64,000 bases of DNA, taken from the NCBI RefSeq assembly GCF_020873875.1, contig NZ_JAHWGU010000002.1, positions 372,001 through 436,000 on the forward strand. Direction: 5' to 3'. The notes under the pieces are model-generated. The model made no database searches, had not been told where the DNA came from, and was given only the letters and a program-made list of their open reading frames with translations. How positions within the stretch are numbered: the stretch's first letter is position 1; every line of letters begins with the position of its first letter. Positions 40,858 to 49,123 of this stretch are shown in pieces. The translations under genes were made by a program, and so were the position numbers. This stretch comes from Actinoplanes sp. DH11 (GTDB taxonomy: Bacteria; Actinomycetota; Actinomycetes; Mycobacteriales; Micromonosporaceae).

Positions 40858-41820
40858 ATGCTGATCCCACCGCCTCCGGCCACCGCGTACCACCGCCTCG
40901 CCCGCACCGCCGCGCACCGCTGGTGGCGCCTCGTGCTGGGCGCCGTGTTCATCGTCGTCGGCGCTGTCGTCCTCGCTCTCGTCCTGGCCGTCTCGTTCGG
41001 GGTCGCCGCCGACCTCACCGGCCAGCCCCTGGATGCCGACGGGATGTCCGCCTTCGGCGCCCTCGGCGAGCTGGCGTCCGGCTTCCTGACCATCGCCGCG
41101 CTGCTCCCGCTCACCATGCTCGCCGCCCGCTGGATCCAGCGCCGACCGGCCGGCACCCTGTCCTCGGTCACCGGCCGGTTGCGCTGGGGCTGGCTTCTCA
41201 CCTGCCTGCCGATCGCGTTCCTGGCCATCGTGGTGTTCCTCGCCGCCAGCAGCGCCGTCTCCGCCGTGACCGGCGAGGACCTCGGCCTCGGCGACCCGCT
41301 CGCGGGCTGGGGCCCGTTCGCCACCTCGATGCTGGTGCTGCTGCTCGTGGTGCCGGCGCAGGCTGCCGCCGAGGAGTACCTGTCCCGGGGCTGGTTGCTG
41401 CAGGGTGTCGGTGTCTGGTTCCGCAGCCCGTGGATCCCGATCGCCGTGCAGGCGCTCGTCTTCGCCGCCCTGCACGGCTGGGGGACGCCGTGGGGCTTCG
41501 CCGACCTGCTCGTGTTCGGCGTCATCACCGGCTGGCTGACGGTGCGCACCGGCGGGCTCGAGGCCGCGATCGTGCTGCACGTGATGAACAACCTGCTCAG
41601 CACCACGATCGCCGCCGCGTACGGCGACCTCGCCGTGGACGAGTCCGCCGCCGACATGCCCTGGCAGATGGCCGCGATCGACCTGCCGGTTCTGCTGGCC
41701 TACGCGGCCGTGATCCTCGTGCTCGCCCGCCGGCGTGGCATCGCGACCCGTACCCCCGCACTCCCTGCCCCGCCGCCCGGCATGGTCCCCGCCGGGGAGC
41801 GGTTGCCGGTCGCGGCGTGA
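40858..41820 (+). CDS. CPBP-family intramembrane metalloprotease
   Basis: A 320-residue CAAX protease/bacteriocin-processing (Abi) family protein with about seven TM segments. The three motifs are present: AEEYLSRGWLLQ (EExxxR), FAALHGWG (FxxxH) and LHVMNN (HxxxN/D). ATG 40858 is just after a short divergent gap to the kinase gene. Members cut membrane proteins or protect against bacteriocins; the target here is not known. Divergence from a two-component system suggests control by it. Confidence 0.88.
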   Translation: MLIPPPPATAYHRLARTAAHRWWRLVLGAVFIVVGAVVLALVLAVSFGVAADLTGQPLDADGMSAFGALGELASGFLTIAALLPLTMLAARWIQRRPAGTLSSVTGRLRWGWLLTCLPIAFLAIVVFLAASSAVSAVTGEDLGLGDPLAGWGPFATSMLVLLLVVPAQAAAEEYLSRGWLLQGVGVWFRSPWIPIAVQALVFAALHGWGTPWGFADLLVFGVITGWLTVRTGGLEAAIVLHVMNNLLSTTIAAAYGDLAVDESAADMPWQMAAIDLPVLLAYAAVILVLARRRGIATRTPALPAPPPGMVPAGERLPVAA

Positions 41821-42106
41821 TGCGTCCCAGGACACCGGTGGCCTCCGAACCCTCTCCGGGCCGGCTGTCGCTCCCGCGGCCGGCGCAACAAACCCGGGCG
41901 TCTGCTGTCGGCGACGAAGCATGCGGGTTCCGGCCGGCCATCCGCCAGCTCAAGGAGTGTCCGGCAGTGCTCACCTCGGACCGGGAGCCGGCGGGCGGCG
42001 CGCCGGCCTGCTGGCGCTGTGGTACGGGCCGCGGCTGACCGCCCTGTCCACCCGCCACCGCACCGGCTGGCGGCCGCCACTCACCCGTACCCGATGTGGC
42101 CCCGCC

Positions 42107-43009
42107 TCACTGCCCTCGCAGATGGTCGTGCAGTTCCCGGGCGGCCTGCGCCATCATCGCCTCGGCCGCCGGCTGCACGACGGCCGGGACGCTCGACTCG
42201 GTGAGCGCCGCCACCGCGAACACCCCGCCGTCGTCGTGCTCGACCACACCGACCTCGTGGCGCAGGTTGAGCAACGTGCCGGTCTTGGACGACCACCGGG
42301 AGGCGTCCGAACTGAAGTCCGGTGCCAGGCGATGCCCGATCAGGTTGCCCGCCATCAGCCCCCGCGTCCGGGCCGCCACACCGGGCGCGATCGAAGAGGG
42401 CGACCACAACGCCTGCAACAGGTCGACGAAAGCTCGCGCGGTGCCGGTGTTGGCACGCGCGACATCCAGCTGGGTCACGGCATGGCCCCGTGCCGCGCCG
42501 CGGGACCCGATCGCCAGCGAGTGCGCGAGGTGGGCGTCGCGCGGCTCGAAGCGTTCCACCGGCGTCTCGACGAGATCCCGCAGCAGGTGGCGCACGGCGA
42601 TGCCGGAGATCCCGGCGTCGCGGAGGCAGCGGTCGACCTCGCCGGGCCCGACCAGCCCGAACAGCGCGTCGGCGGCGGCGTTGTCACTGATCGCGGTGCT
42701 CAGGTAGAGCAGGTCGTCGACGGCGATGCGGGCCGGGTGCCGGAACCTGGTCAGTCCGGTCGGCCCGGGCGTGCTGACCCGGCCCGGCTCGACGTCGAGC
42801 ATCGTGGCGCCGTCGATCCGGCCGTGCTCGATCTGGTTCAGCACGGCCACGGCGAGCGGGATCTTCACCAGCGAGGCGACGGGGTACTCGATGTCGGGCT
42901 CGATACCGATCTCGGCGCCGGTCGTGAGGTCGCGTACCAGAAAAGAGCCGGACAGGCCGGCGTCGCCCAGCCGCTGACGCAGGTCGCGCAGGAATCGGTC
43001 GGTAGTCAT
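42107..43009 (-). CDS. cytosolic penicillin-recognising protein, BlaB-like (class A beta-lactamase fold)
   Basis: A 300-residue serine beta-lactamase-fold protein without a signal peptide: active-site SLVK at residues 46-49, SDN at 108-110, KTG in RWSSKTGTLLN. The class A Glu166 loop motif is replaced by EPRDAHLA, so efficient hydrolysis is doubtful. It is translationally coupled (ATGA overlap) to the LysR gene. This is the layout of blaB-blaA in Streptomyces cacaoi, where BlaB resembles a penicillin-interacting protein needed with BlaA for blaL induction. A sensor or regulator role is inferred. Confidence 0.83.
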   Translation of the reverse strand: MTTDRFLRDLRQRLGDAGLSGSFLVRDLTTGAEIGIEPDIEYPVASLVKIPLAVAVLNQIEHGRIDGATMLDVEPGRVSTPGPTGLTRFRHPARIAVDDLLYLSTAISDNAAADALFGLVGPGEVDRCLRDAGISGIAVRHLLRDLVETPVERFEPRDAHLAHSLAIGSRGAARGHAVTQLDVARANTGTARAFVDLLQALWSPSSIAPGVAARTRGLMAGNLIGHRLAPDFSSDASRWSSKTGTLLNLRHEVGVVEHDDGGVFAVAALTESSVPAVVQPAAEAMMAQAARELHDHLRGQ

Positions 43010-43890
43010 CGCGGTGCCCCGTCCTGTTCCGCGCCGAGGCAGAGCCCGACCTGGTGATGCAACGGCCCGCGGAAGCGGTCGCCGTCGCCGATGATGGCGG
43101 CGGACACCGCGTAGCCCCGGCCCACCGGGTCCCCGGTGAGAGGCCGCCAGTACAACTCCAGTTCCTCCGCCTGCGCCGCGGAGCACAGCAGCAGGTTGCC
43201 GGTCCGCACGACGTCGGAGACGGCGGCGGTCAGCGTCGGTGCCACCGCGATCTGCGCGGGCATCAGCGCGGCCCGATGGCCCAGCTGCGTCAACCGGTCC
43301 CGGACATGGGCCACGTCGTCCTCCGGCTGGATCCAGATCCGCCGCCACGCCGATCGGGCCCGGCCCGGACGCAGCGTCTCGATGCGTGTCGGCTCGGTGC
43401 CCTCGTTCCGGACCGTGCCCAGGCCCAGCGGAACCACCCAGGTGGCCTCCCCCGGCGGGACCGCCACCAGGGCCGCCCGCACCTCGCCGGTGGAGAACGC
43501 GGCGAACCGGGCCGCCGGGCCGGCCGGCCGGAAGTCGAGGACGGTGCCCTTGCTGCGGGCGGCGGCGTCCAGCAGCGCCAGCCGGCGAACCGGGCAGACG
43601 TCTGGGACGCTCAACGCCAGGGGGCGCAGTTTCGCCTGTTCGACGTCGTGGTCGAGGGTGTCCGCCAGCTGCACGAGCCGCTTGGCGGGTGGCAGCATGT
43701 CCCGGCCGAAGGCGGTGAGCACCGCGCGCCGGGCGGCGCGGTCGAACAGCTGCTCGCCGAAGCGTCTCTCCAGGGCTGCCACGCGCCGGCTGGCCACCGG
43801 CTGCGGCACCCCCGCCGCGGCGGCGCCCAGCGTGAAGCTGCCCTTCTCCCCCACGTGCACGAACACGCGGCACGCTTCGATCAGATCCAT
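43006..43890 (-). CDS. LysR-family regulator, BlaA/AmpR-like
   Basis: A 294-residue LysR protein: HTH FVHVGEKGSFTLGAAAAGVP then QPVASRRVAALERRFGEQLF. The effector domain is unusually variable and includes a GSFTLGAAAA loop. It stands divergent from the class A beta-lactamase gene and upstream of the BlaB-like gene, as BlaA does in S. cacaoi. AmpR-type regulators bind cell-wall fragments; whether that applies here is unknown. The ATG lies in the shared gap, with the T-N11-A dyad at 43902-43916. Confidence 0.87.
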   Translation of the reverse strand: MDLIEACRVFVHVGEKGSFTLGAAAAGVPQPVASRRVAALERRFGEQLFDRAARRAVLTAFGRDMLPPAKRLVQLADTLDHDVEQAKLRPLALSVPDVCPVRRLALLDAAARSKGTVLDFRPAGPAARFAAFSTGEVRAALVAVPPGEATWVVPLGLGTVRNEGTEPTRIETLRPGRARSAWRRIWIQPEDDVAHVRDRLTQLGHRAALMPAQIAVAPTLTAAVSDVVRTGNLLLCSAAQAEELELYWRPLTGDPVGRGYAVSAAIIGDGDRFRGPLHHQVGLCLGAEQDGAPR

Positions 43891-43901
43891 GACCGGAGGT
43901 T

Positions 43902-43916
43902 ATGCGACAAACGCAT
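43902..43916. promoter_or_regulatory. LysR T-N11-A operator between blaA-like and bla genes
   Basis: ATGCG, ACAAA, CGCAT: a perfect dyad that fits the LysR T-N11-A rule, 12 bases before the LysR ATG and 57 bases before the beta-lactamase ATG, so it can serve both divergent promoters. Confidence 0.65.
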
Positions 43917-43972
43917 GAGATCCTCCGTCAGCGTCTTTGACGACATAGATCCAGCGCAGCAAGCTTCTGACC

Positions 43973-44899
43973 ATGTTCTTCGCTTCCCGACGCCCCGCCG
44001 GCCTGGCGCTACCCGTCGTCCTGGCCGCGGTGCTCCTGTCCGGCTGCGGCAGCAGCGACACGTCCGTGCCCACCGCACCCGCACCCGCGGCCTCCGCCTC
44101 GTCCTCGGCCTCCGAGACCACGCGCATCGCCGCGTTCGACGCTCTCGAACGCGAGTACCGCGCCCGGCTCGGCGTCTACGCCCTCGACACCGGCTCCGGC
44201 CGCACCGTCACGCACCGGCAGGACGAACGCTTCGCCCACGCGTCCACCTTCAAGGCGCTGCAGGCCGCCGTGGTGCTGCGCAAGGCCTCGGACGAGGACC
44301 TGCGCCGGGTGGTCAAGTACCGGACCGCCGACCTGCTGGAGTACGCGCCGATCACCACCAAGCACGTCGCGACCGGGATGACCGTCGGTGACCTGCTTGC
44401 CGCTTCCGTGCAGTACAGCGACAACACCGCCGCCAACCTGCTCTTCAAGGAGGTCGGCGGACCCGCCGGACTCGAACGCGAGCTCCGGGAACTCGGCGAC
44501 CCGACGACGAACGTCGACCGCATCGAGCCCGACCTCAACGAGGCGACCCCCGGCGACGTCCGGGACACCAGCACCCCCCGGGCGCTCGGCACCGACCTGC
44601 AGAAGTTCGTACTCGGCGACGCCCTGCCCGCCGAGCGGCGCAAGACCTTCACCGACCTGCTGCTGGGCAACACCACCGGCGACACGTACATCCGCGCCGG
44701 CGTGCCCGACGGCTGGAAGGTCGGCGACAAGACCGGCAGCGGCGGGTACGGCACCCGCAACGACATCGCCGTCATCTGGCCGAAGACCGGCGAACCGATC
44801 ATTATCGCCGTCCAGTCCGACCGCGGCGTCAAGGACGCCAAGTCTCAGGACGCCCTCATCGCCGAGGCCACCGAAGCCACCGTAGCGGCACTGCGCTGA
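43973..44899 (+). CDS. bla: class A beta-lactamase, lipoprotein form
   Basis: A 308-residue class A enzyme with all motifs: S91-T-F-K94, S149-D-N151, E185-P-D-L-N189, and K253-T-G255. A signal with lipobox LSGCGSS (Cys25) and a Ser/Ala/Pro linker precede the domain, indicating membrane anchoring before or instead of release. It opens amide bonds of penicillins and probably early cephalosporins. It is the BlaL equivalent in a locus with divergent BlaA and BlaB homologues, so penicillin induction is likely. Confidence 0.92.
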   Translation: MFFASRRPAGLALPVVLAAVLLSGCGSSDTSVPTAPAPAASASSSASETTRIAAFDALEREYRARLGVYALDTGSGRTVTHRQDERFAHASTFKALQAAVVLRKASDEDLRRVVKYRTADLLEYAPITTKHVATGMTVGDLLAASVQYSDNTAANLLFKEVGGPAGLERELRELGDPTTNVDRIEPDLNEATPGDVRDTSTPRALGTDLQKFVLGDALPAERRKTFTDLLLGNTTGDTYIRAGVPDGWKVGDKTGSGGYGTRNDIAVIWPKTGEPIIIAVQSDRGVKDAKSQDALIAEATEATVAALR

Positions 44900-44941
44900 G
44901 CCGGCACGCACGTGGTCGTGCGGCTGGACAGTCGTCGGCCG

Positions 44942-45904
44942 TCACACCACCGCGGTCGGCCGGACCGGCGTCCGGGGACGGTGCCGCAACTCGGCGCGTG
45001 CCCACCGGAACAGCCCGTCGACGGCGGCGAGGGCGAGTCCTGCCGTCACCGCGGTCACCGTGTAGAGCATGTCGGAGTCCGCCGGGCTGACCGCGGGACT
45101 TCCGGCCAGGGCCGTGACGGGCCGGCCGGCGTCCATGGTGGCCAGCGTCATCACGAACGACAGAACCGGGTAGCCGATCAGGACCCACAGCAGCGGGGCG
45201 ATGGCCGCTCGCCCGCCGCGCCAGGGCCGGCTGAGCACCGTGACCGCGCCGACGGCGAGGAAGGCTCCGGCGAGCAGCGCCACCAGGTGATCGATCACGA
45301 CGATCAGGACGACCGCCGACGGGGCGAGCACGGCCACGACCGGCAACCGCCGGACTCGTGCGGGCGCCACGGCGGCCACCCCCGCGAAGCCGGCGGCCAG
45401 GAGCAGTGCGACGGTGGCCGTCCGCACCACGGCAGGCCCGGGATCCGTGTCACCGGGCCCGTGCAGAGCCGCCACGGCCACCGCGGTGGTCATGCACACC
45501 GTCGCGGCCGCCGTGGTCGGCCACCGGCGGAGCACCGGCGGCCGCCGGCCGATCAGGAGGACCGCCACCACCGGTGGCACGGCCGCGACAAGCGCCAGGA
45601 CCACCACGGACGGCACAGCTGAGGCGCGGTCGAGCCCGACGTCCACCCCGATCCACGCCACCGAACCGAGCACGACCGGCACACCACGGCGGCGATCACC
45701 CGCGCCGAGAACCACCAGCAGACCGGCGACCACCACGACGACGCCCCAGCGCACATCGCGCAGCCAGTAGGCGTCGGCGCCGATCACGTCCGGGCCGGGA
45801 CAGGCACCACGGCACATCGCCGAGAAGCGCACGGTGTACGCCCAGATCAGCGCGGCGGCCACGACGAGGACGAGGGCTGCGGCAGTCCGTGCCCGAGGCA
45901 TCAT
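44942..45904 (-). CDS. multi-pass membrane protein of unknown function
   Basis: A 320-residue protein with about nine predicted TM segments (for example AAALVLVVAAALIWAYTV, WGVVVVVAGLLVVLGAG, VVVLALVAAVPPVVAVLLIG, VAVLAPSAVVLIVVIDHLVA). A CRGAC pair lies in the first exterior loop. ATG 45904 is followed at once by a second ATG; the ribosome site is weak. No family was recognised. It converges on the beta-lactamase gene with a 42-base gap, so a link with it is only positional. Confidence 0.72.
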   Translation of the reverse strand: MMPRARTAAALVLVVAAALIWAYTVRFSAMCRGACPGPDVIGADAYWLRDVRWGVVVVVAGLLVVLGAGDRRRGVPVVLGSVAWIGVDVGLDRASAVPSVVVLALVAAVPPVVAVLLIGRRPPVLRRWPTTAAATVCMTTAVAVAALHGPGDTDPGPAVVRTATVALLLAAGFAGVAAVAPARVRRLPVVAVLAPSAVVLIVVIDHLVALLAGAFLAVGAVTVLSRPWRGGRAAIAPLLWVLIGYPVLSFVMTLATMDAGRPVTALAGSPAVSPADSDMLYTVTAVTAGLALAAVDGLFRWARAELRHRPRTPVRPTAVV

Positions 45905-46119
45905 GCCGGGCACCGTAAGCCATCCGGCAAAGCCCGGGCGCCCCTCCCGCAGGCCCCGAGCACGGTCCGCGGAATGCAGCCGTCGGTGGAGACACCGGCG
46001 ATGGCGAGCTTGCGGTGGCCGGTGACGCCGCCGCGGGAGCAGCTCTATGCCCACGGGTATAGGGACGTCTCCCACCGCAGGAAGATCCGGAAGAAAGCGG
46101 CGGCTGCCAAAATTCAAGC

Positions 46120-46344
46120 ATGACAAAGAACGAAAAGCGCCGCGAGTGGACCCTCTATTTTCTGGTCCCGCTGGCCATTCACGCTCTCCTCAGCGCATTG
46201 ACCCTGACCGAACCATTCGCGAACGGTCCGCTGGCGCACTTCTCCGTACGGTTCAGCATCGCTGTCGTGGTCACGGCGGTCGTCGCCGCCATCGCCTCGG
46301 TACGCCGCTCGGCCCGATCGACGACGCATCGCCCCGCCGATTGA
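46120..46344 (+). CDS. small two-TM membrane protein, unknown
   Basis: A 74-residue frame: charged N terminus MTKNEKRREW, then two hydrophobic segments (TLYFLVPLAIHALLSALT and FSIAVVVTAVVAAIASV) and a basic tail. There is no Shine-Dalgarno site before ATG 46120, so leaderless-like or weak translation would be required. Coding is supported by the clean two-helix pattern and lower GC of the segment. It converges on the GntR gene. Confidence 0.45.
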   Translation: MTKNEKRREWTLYFLVPLAIHALLSALTLTEPFANGPLAHFSVRFSIAVVVTAVVAAIASVRRSARSTTHRPAD

Positions 46345-46383
46345 CATTTCTGAAATGGGGTCGCGGCATCGAGCCGGTAACAG

Positions 46384-47064
46384 TCACGGCGCGGACGAGT
46401 CGGCAGTCAGTCCAAAATCGACGCGGGGGTCGAGGCTCATCCAGTTGTCCCGGGCGGCCGCGGCGGCGCCGTCGGCGTCCCGCGCCTCGCACAGGTCGAT
46501 GATGCGGTCGTGCAGGGCCACCGAGCCACGCCCGCTGACCGAGGCGAAGCGCAGCCGCTCCAGCCGCCGCAGCACCGGCGTGAACTGCTCCAGCACCGCG
46601 CACAGCGCCGGATTGGCGGCGGCGATCACCGGGATGTTGTGGAACTCGTCGTCCGAGGCGATCGCCGCGTCGACGTCGTCGGCCTTCAGGGCGGCCGCGA
46701 AACGCGCGTTCGCCGCCCGCATCGCGGTGATCTCCTCGGCCGACAGCGTGGGCACCGCCTCCCGGACGGCGAGCTCGTGCATCGCCGCGGTGACGGTCTG
46801 CGCGGCCCGCGCGGCCTGGACGTCGAGCGGGCTGACCATCGTGTAACGGCCCGGCTTGGTCTGCACCAGGCCGGTCTCCTCGAGCCTGGTCAACGCCTCC
46901 CGCACCGGGGTGCGGCTCACGCCCAGCCATTGCGCCAGTTCACCGTCGTTGAGCCGCTCTCCCGGCTGCAACGTCCCGTCGACGATCGCGTCCCGGATCG
47001 AGCGGTACGCGTTCTCCCGCAGCAAGGTCCGCGAGATGACCCCGACACGCTGCGGAATTGGCAT
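46384..47064 (-). CDS. GntR-family (FadR-type) transcriptional regulator
   Basis: A 226-residue FCD/FadR-type regulator: wHTH AIVDGTLQPGERLNDGELAQ then WLGVSRTPVREALTRLEETG, and an FCD effector domain with metal-ligand candidates in ASDDEFHNIPVIAA and the late ALHDRIIDLCEARD. ATG 47064 is used; upstream in-frame sequence to 47277 is low-complexity and outside the homology. No metabolic operon is adjacent on the same strand, so it may act elsewhere. Confidence 0.85.
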   Translation of the reverse strand: MPIPQRVGVISRTLLRENAYRSIRDAIVDGTLQPGERLNDGELAQWLGVSRTPVREALTRLEETGLVQTKPGRYTMVSPLDVQAARAAQTVTAAMHELAVREAVPTLSAEEITAMRAANARFAAALKADDVDAAIASDDEFHNIPVIAAANPALCAVLEQFTPVLRRLERLRFASVSGRGSVALHDRIIDLCEARDADGAAAAARDNWMSLDPRVDFGLTADSSAP

Positions 47065-47275
47065 GCAACATATTCCACACCGCATGGCGCAGTACGTCAA
47101 CGAGCCACACGCCACTCCACGCATCACGACGCCCGGCTCAGGACCAGGCCTCCACCGCTGACCTGGCGCGCAGTAGCCCGACGACTCGGACTTCGACGGC
47201 GTCGGCGTCGGCTCGTCGGCGTGCGTCCTGAGAGCATTCAGGATGTCCGAGGACGGGAAGTTGGAAGGGGCGACC

Positions 47276-47773
47276 ATGGTAAATCACCTTCAATCAGCAC
47301 GGGTACGCCGGGAGACCTACATCGGCCCGTGGTTGCCCGAACCTGTCGACACGTCGGCCGACCCCTACCTGGGTGCGGAGACCGGCGACGCCCTCGAGTT
47401 GGCCGTGCTGATGCTGCTCGAGAAGTTGACGCCCACCGAGCGGGCGGCCTACGTGCTGCGGGAGGCGTTCGATTATCCGTACGCGAAGATCGCCGTCATT
47501 CTGCGGACCAGCGATACCGCCGTACGCCAGCTGGTGAGCCGGGCCCGCAAGCATGTGACAGGCGAGCGGAAGGCGCCCGTCGACGTCGTGGCCCAGCGTG
47601 AGCTGCTGAGCACGTTCATCACAGCGGCCCGCGCCGGCGATCTCGCGGGCCTGGAGAAACTGTTCGCGGCCGGCGTCGCCAGCATCACCGACGGCAACGG
47701 TGCCAAGCACGCCGCCCGCCGGGTGGTCGAGGGCGCGACCCCGGTCGCGACGTTCGTCGCGGCGTTCCGCTGA
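47276..47773 (+). CDS. ECF41-type sigma factor remnant lacking region 2
   Basis: A 165-residue protein that starts where region 2 of an ECF41/SigJ-like factor should already have ended: VNHLQSARVRRETYIGPWLP (the 2-4 linker with the WLPEP motif). Region 4 is complete (LTPTERAAYVLREAFDYPYA, then ILRTSDTAVRQLVSRARKHV). Then come part of the SnoaL-like C-terminal domain (FITAARAGDLAGLEKLFAAG, then VASITDGNG) and an early stop. A full factor has about 290 residues. ATG 47276 has a ribosome site (GGAAGGGGCGACC), so a product is possible but could not bind a -10 element alone. Confidence 0.7.
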   Translation: MVNHLQSARVRRETYIGPWLPEPVDTSADPYLGAETGDALELAVLMLLEKLTPTERAAYVLREAFDYPYAKIAVILRTSDTAVRQLVSRARKHVTGERKAPVDVVAQRELLSTFITAARAGDLAGLEKLFAAGVASITDGNGAKHAARRVVEGATPVATFVAAFR

Positions 47774-47793
47774 GCGCGCCGCACCCGACGGCA

Positions 47794-47823
47794 GACGGCC
47801 CGCACCATCCGGTGCGGGCCGTC
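47794..47823. terminator. hairpin terminator between the ECF41 remnant and the converging SDR-like gene
   Basis: A perfect 13-base stem (GACGGCCCGCACC with its complement) and a four-base loop ATCC, suited to stop both converging transcripts. Confidence 0.78.
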
Positions 47824-47833
47824 GCTCGACCGC

Positions 47834-48574
47834 CTACTTCCTGGCCGCGAGCCACTCCCGGAAAGTGGTCGTGGCGAGGTGGGCGTCCCCCTTCGCGATA
47901 AGCGCGTCGCCCGGCACCGCGGCGAACATGCCCGCCGCCGGGTCCACCACGATCTGGCGCTTGTCACCGTTCGCCTCGAGCGCGATCCGGCCGAGCTCGT
48001 CGAGCGTGAACACCTCCGGGCCGGCGACGTCGCGGTAGCCGTTGAGCGGCGCACCGACACTCACCTCGGCCACTTCGGCGGCGATGTCGGCCGAGGCGAG
48101 CGGCTGCACCGGCGTGGCGGGCAGGCGCACGGTGTTCTCGTCGGAGGTCCACGACAGCACCGCGGGCACGAACTCGAAGAACTGTGTGGCCCGCACGATC
48201 GACCACGGCACCGGTCCGGCCTTGAGGATGTCCTCCTGCAACACCTTGGCCCGGTAGTAGTCCAGGCCGGGCACCTGGTCGACCCCGACGATCGACAGGA
48301 TCACCGCGTGCCCGACGTCCTGGCGCCGAGCGGCGGCCACCATGTTCTCCATCGTCGTACGGAAGAAGTCCGGCGACCTGTCGTCGAAGGTGGGCGAGTT
48401 GGTCAGGTTCACCACCACGCCGGCACCCTTCAGACCGTCGTCGAGCCCTTCGCCGCTGAGCAGGTCGACACCGCTCGACGGCGACAGCGGCACCGCCTCG
48501 TGCCCCTGCTCGGTGAGCAGCCTGACGACCTGGGAGCCGATGAGACCGGTCCCGCCCAGCACTGCGATCTTCAT
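47834..48574 (-). CDS. NAD(P)-binding atypical SDR (NmrA-like)
   Basis: A 246-residue atypical SDR: MKIAVLGGTGLIGSQVVRLL gives the GxxGxxG loop. Next are VVVNLTNSPTFDD, LSIVGVDQVPGLDYYRAKVL with the Tyr-x-x-x-Lys-like pair, and PVPWSIVRATQFFEFVPAVL. Such genes often stand beside ECF41 sigma genes (carboxymuconolactone decarboxylase, oxidoreductase or epimerase type partner) and are their main target. ATG 48574. An ECF41-like promoter lies 43 bases upstream (48617-48643), though the nearby sigma gene is broken. Confidence 0.85.
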   Translation of the reverse strand: MKIAVLGGTGLIGSQVVRLLTEQGHEAVPLSPSSGVDLLSGEGLDDGLKGAGVVVNLTNSPTFDDRSPDFFRTTMENMVAAARRQDVGHAVILSIVGVDQVPGLDYYRAKVLQEDILKAGPVPWSIVRATQFFEFVPAVLSWTSDENTVRLPATPVQPLASADIAAEVAEVSVGAPLNGYRDVAGPEVFTLDELGRIALEANGDKRQIVVDPAAGMFAAVPGDALIAKGDAHLATTTFREWLAARK

Positions 48575-48616
48575 ACGAACCACAACCCTTCGCTGTCACT
48601 GCCTTGTCAACACGTT

Positions 48617-48643
48617 GACCGGACAGCCCCGCGAGTTGTGACA
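48617..48643 (-). promoter_or_regulatory. ECF41-like promoter of the NmrA-like gene
   Basis: On the minus strand TGTCACA, 16 bases, GGTC, close to the TGTCACA-16-CGTC form reported for ECF41 promoters; the -35 is perfect and the -10 has one change. It lies about 43 bases before the ATG. The -35 is the leftmost copy in the tandem array at 48631-48755. Confidence 0.6.
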
Positions 48644-48755
48644 TGCGCCGGCACCGCGAGTTGTGACATGCGCCGGCACCGCGTGTTGTGACATGCGCCG
48701 GCGCCGCGTGTTGTGACATGCGCCGGCACCGCGTGTTGTGACATGCGCCGGCACC
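48631..48755. repeat. five 25-bp direct repeats each carrying TGTGACA (ECF41 -35 on the minus strand)
   Basis: Units at 48631, 48656, 48681, 48706 and 48731, each GCGWG, TTGTGACATG, CGCCGGCRCC; a sixth partial GCGTG follows. Only three positions vary. The unit contains the minus-strand TGTCACA, but only the unit nearest the gene is followed at 16 bases by a -10-like GGTC. The 25-base period is about 2.4 helical turns. Confidence 0.85.
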
Positions 48756-49063
48756 GCGTGCCCCCGTGCCGGCCTTCGCTCCACGCAGCCGCGCCGCCGT
48801 CCGCTTACGAGCAGCTGTGGGCCGAGGTCCGCCCGTCGTGACCGGACCGGCCAGCTGAGCGACGCAGCACGGAACGGCGCGAAATGATCAGTAAATACGG
48901 TGAAGAATGCGCCCGCGCGGGCCGGGCAACATCCCCGAAACCTTGGCCGACCATAAAGTCAGCAATCGTAGTCAGTCAATGCTTCTGGTTTGCAGGAATG
49001 TTGCAGTGGCACCAACCGTAAACGTCTTGCCAAGGCATCGGCACTTCTTCTAACCTCACCCGA
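48756..49063. other. intergenic region with no recognisable gene
   Basis: From the end of the 25-bp array to the LacI-type operator nothing coherent is encoded. The part from 48870 to 49020 is lower in GC and is likely to hold the pectate lyase promoter. Confidence 0.5.
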
Positions 49064-49077
49064 GGAAAGCGCTTTCC
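49064..49077 (+). promoter_or_regulatory. LacI-type operator upstream of the pectate lyase
   Basis: GGAAAGCGCTTTCC, a perfect 14-base palindrome with the central AGCGCT of LacI-type operators, 46 bases before the ATG. It has the same core as the site at 32186 but different flanks, so a different LacI repressor may read it. Confidence 0.7.
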
Positions 49078-49123
49078 CCCCGCTAGAGGCGCTCGCCCAT
49101 CCCCACACGAAGGTGAGAGATCA

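Noticed and set aside
40744..41922. N-terminal extension of the kinase frame to 1047 codons
   Set aside because: The extension runs antisense through the CPBP protease gene, which has all three family motifs, and shows low-complexity residues.
42107..43873. 588-codon minus frame joining upstream sequence to the BlaB-like protein
   Set aside because: The extra N-terminal part overlaps the LysR gene in another frame; the ATG at 43009 overlaps the LysR stop as ATGA and gives the proper protein.
48631..48755. CRISPR array
   Set aside because: The 25-bp units are directly abutted with no spacers and no cas genes are near.
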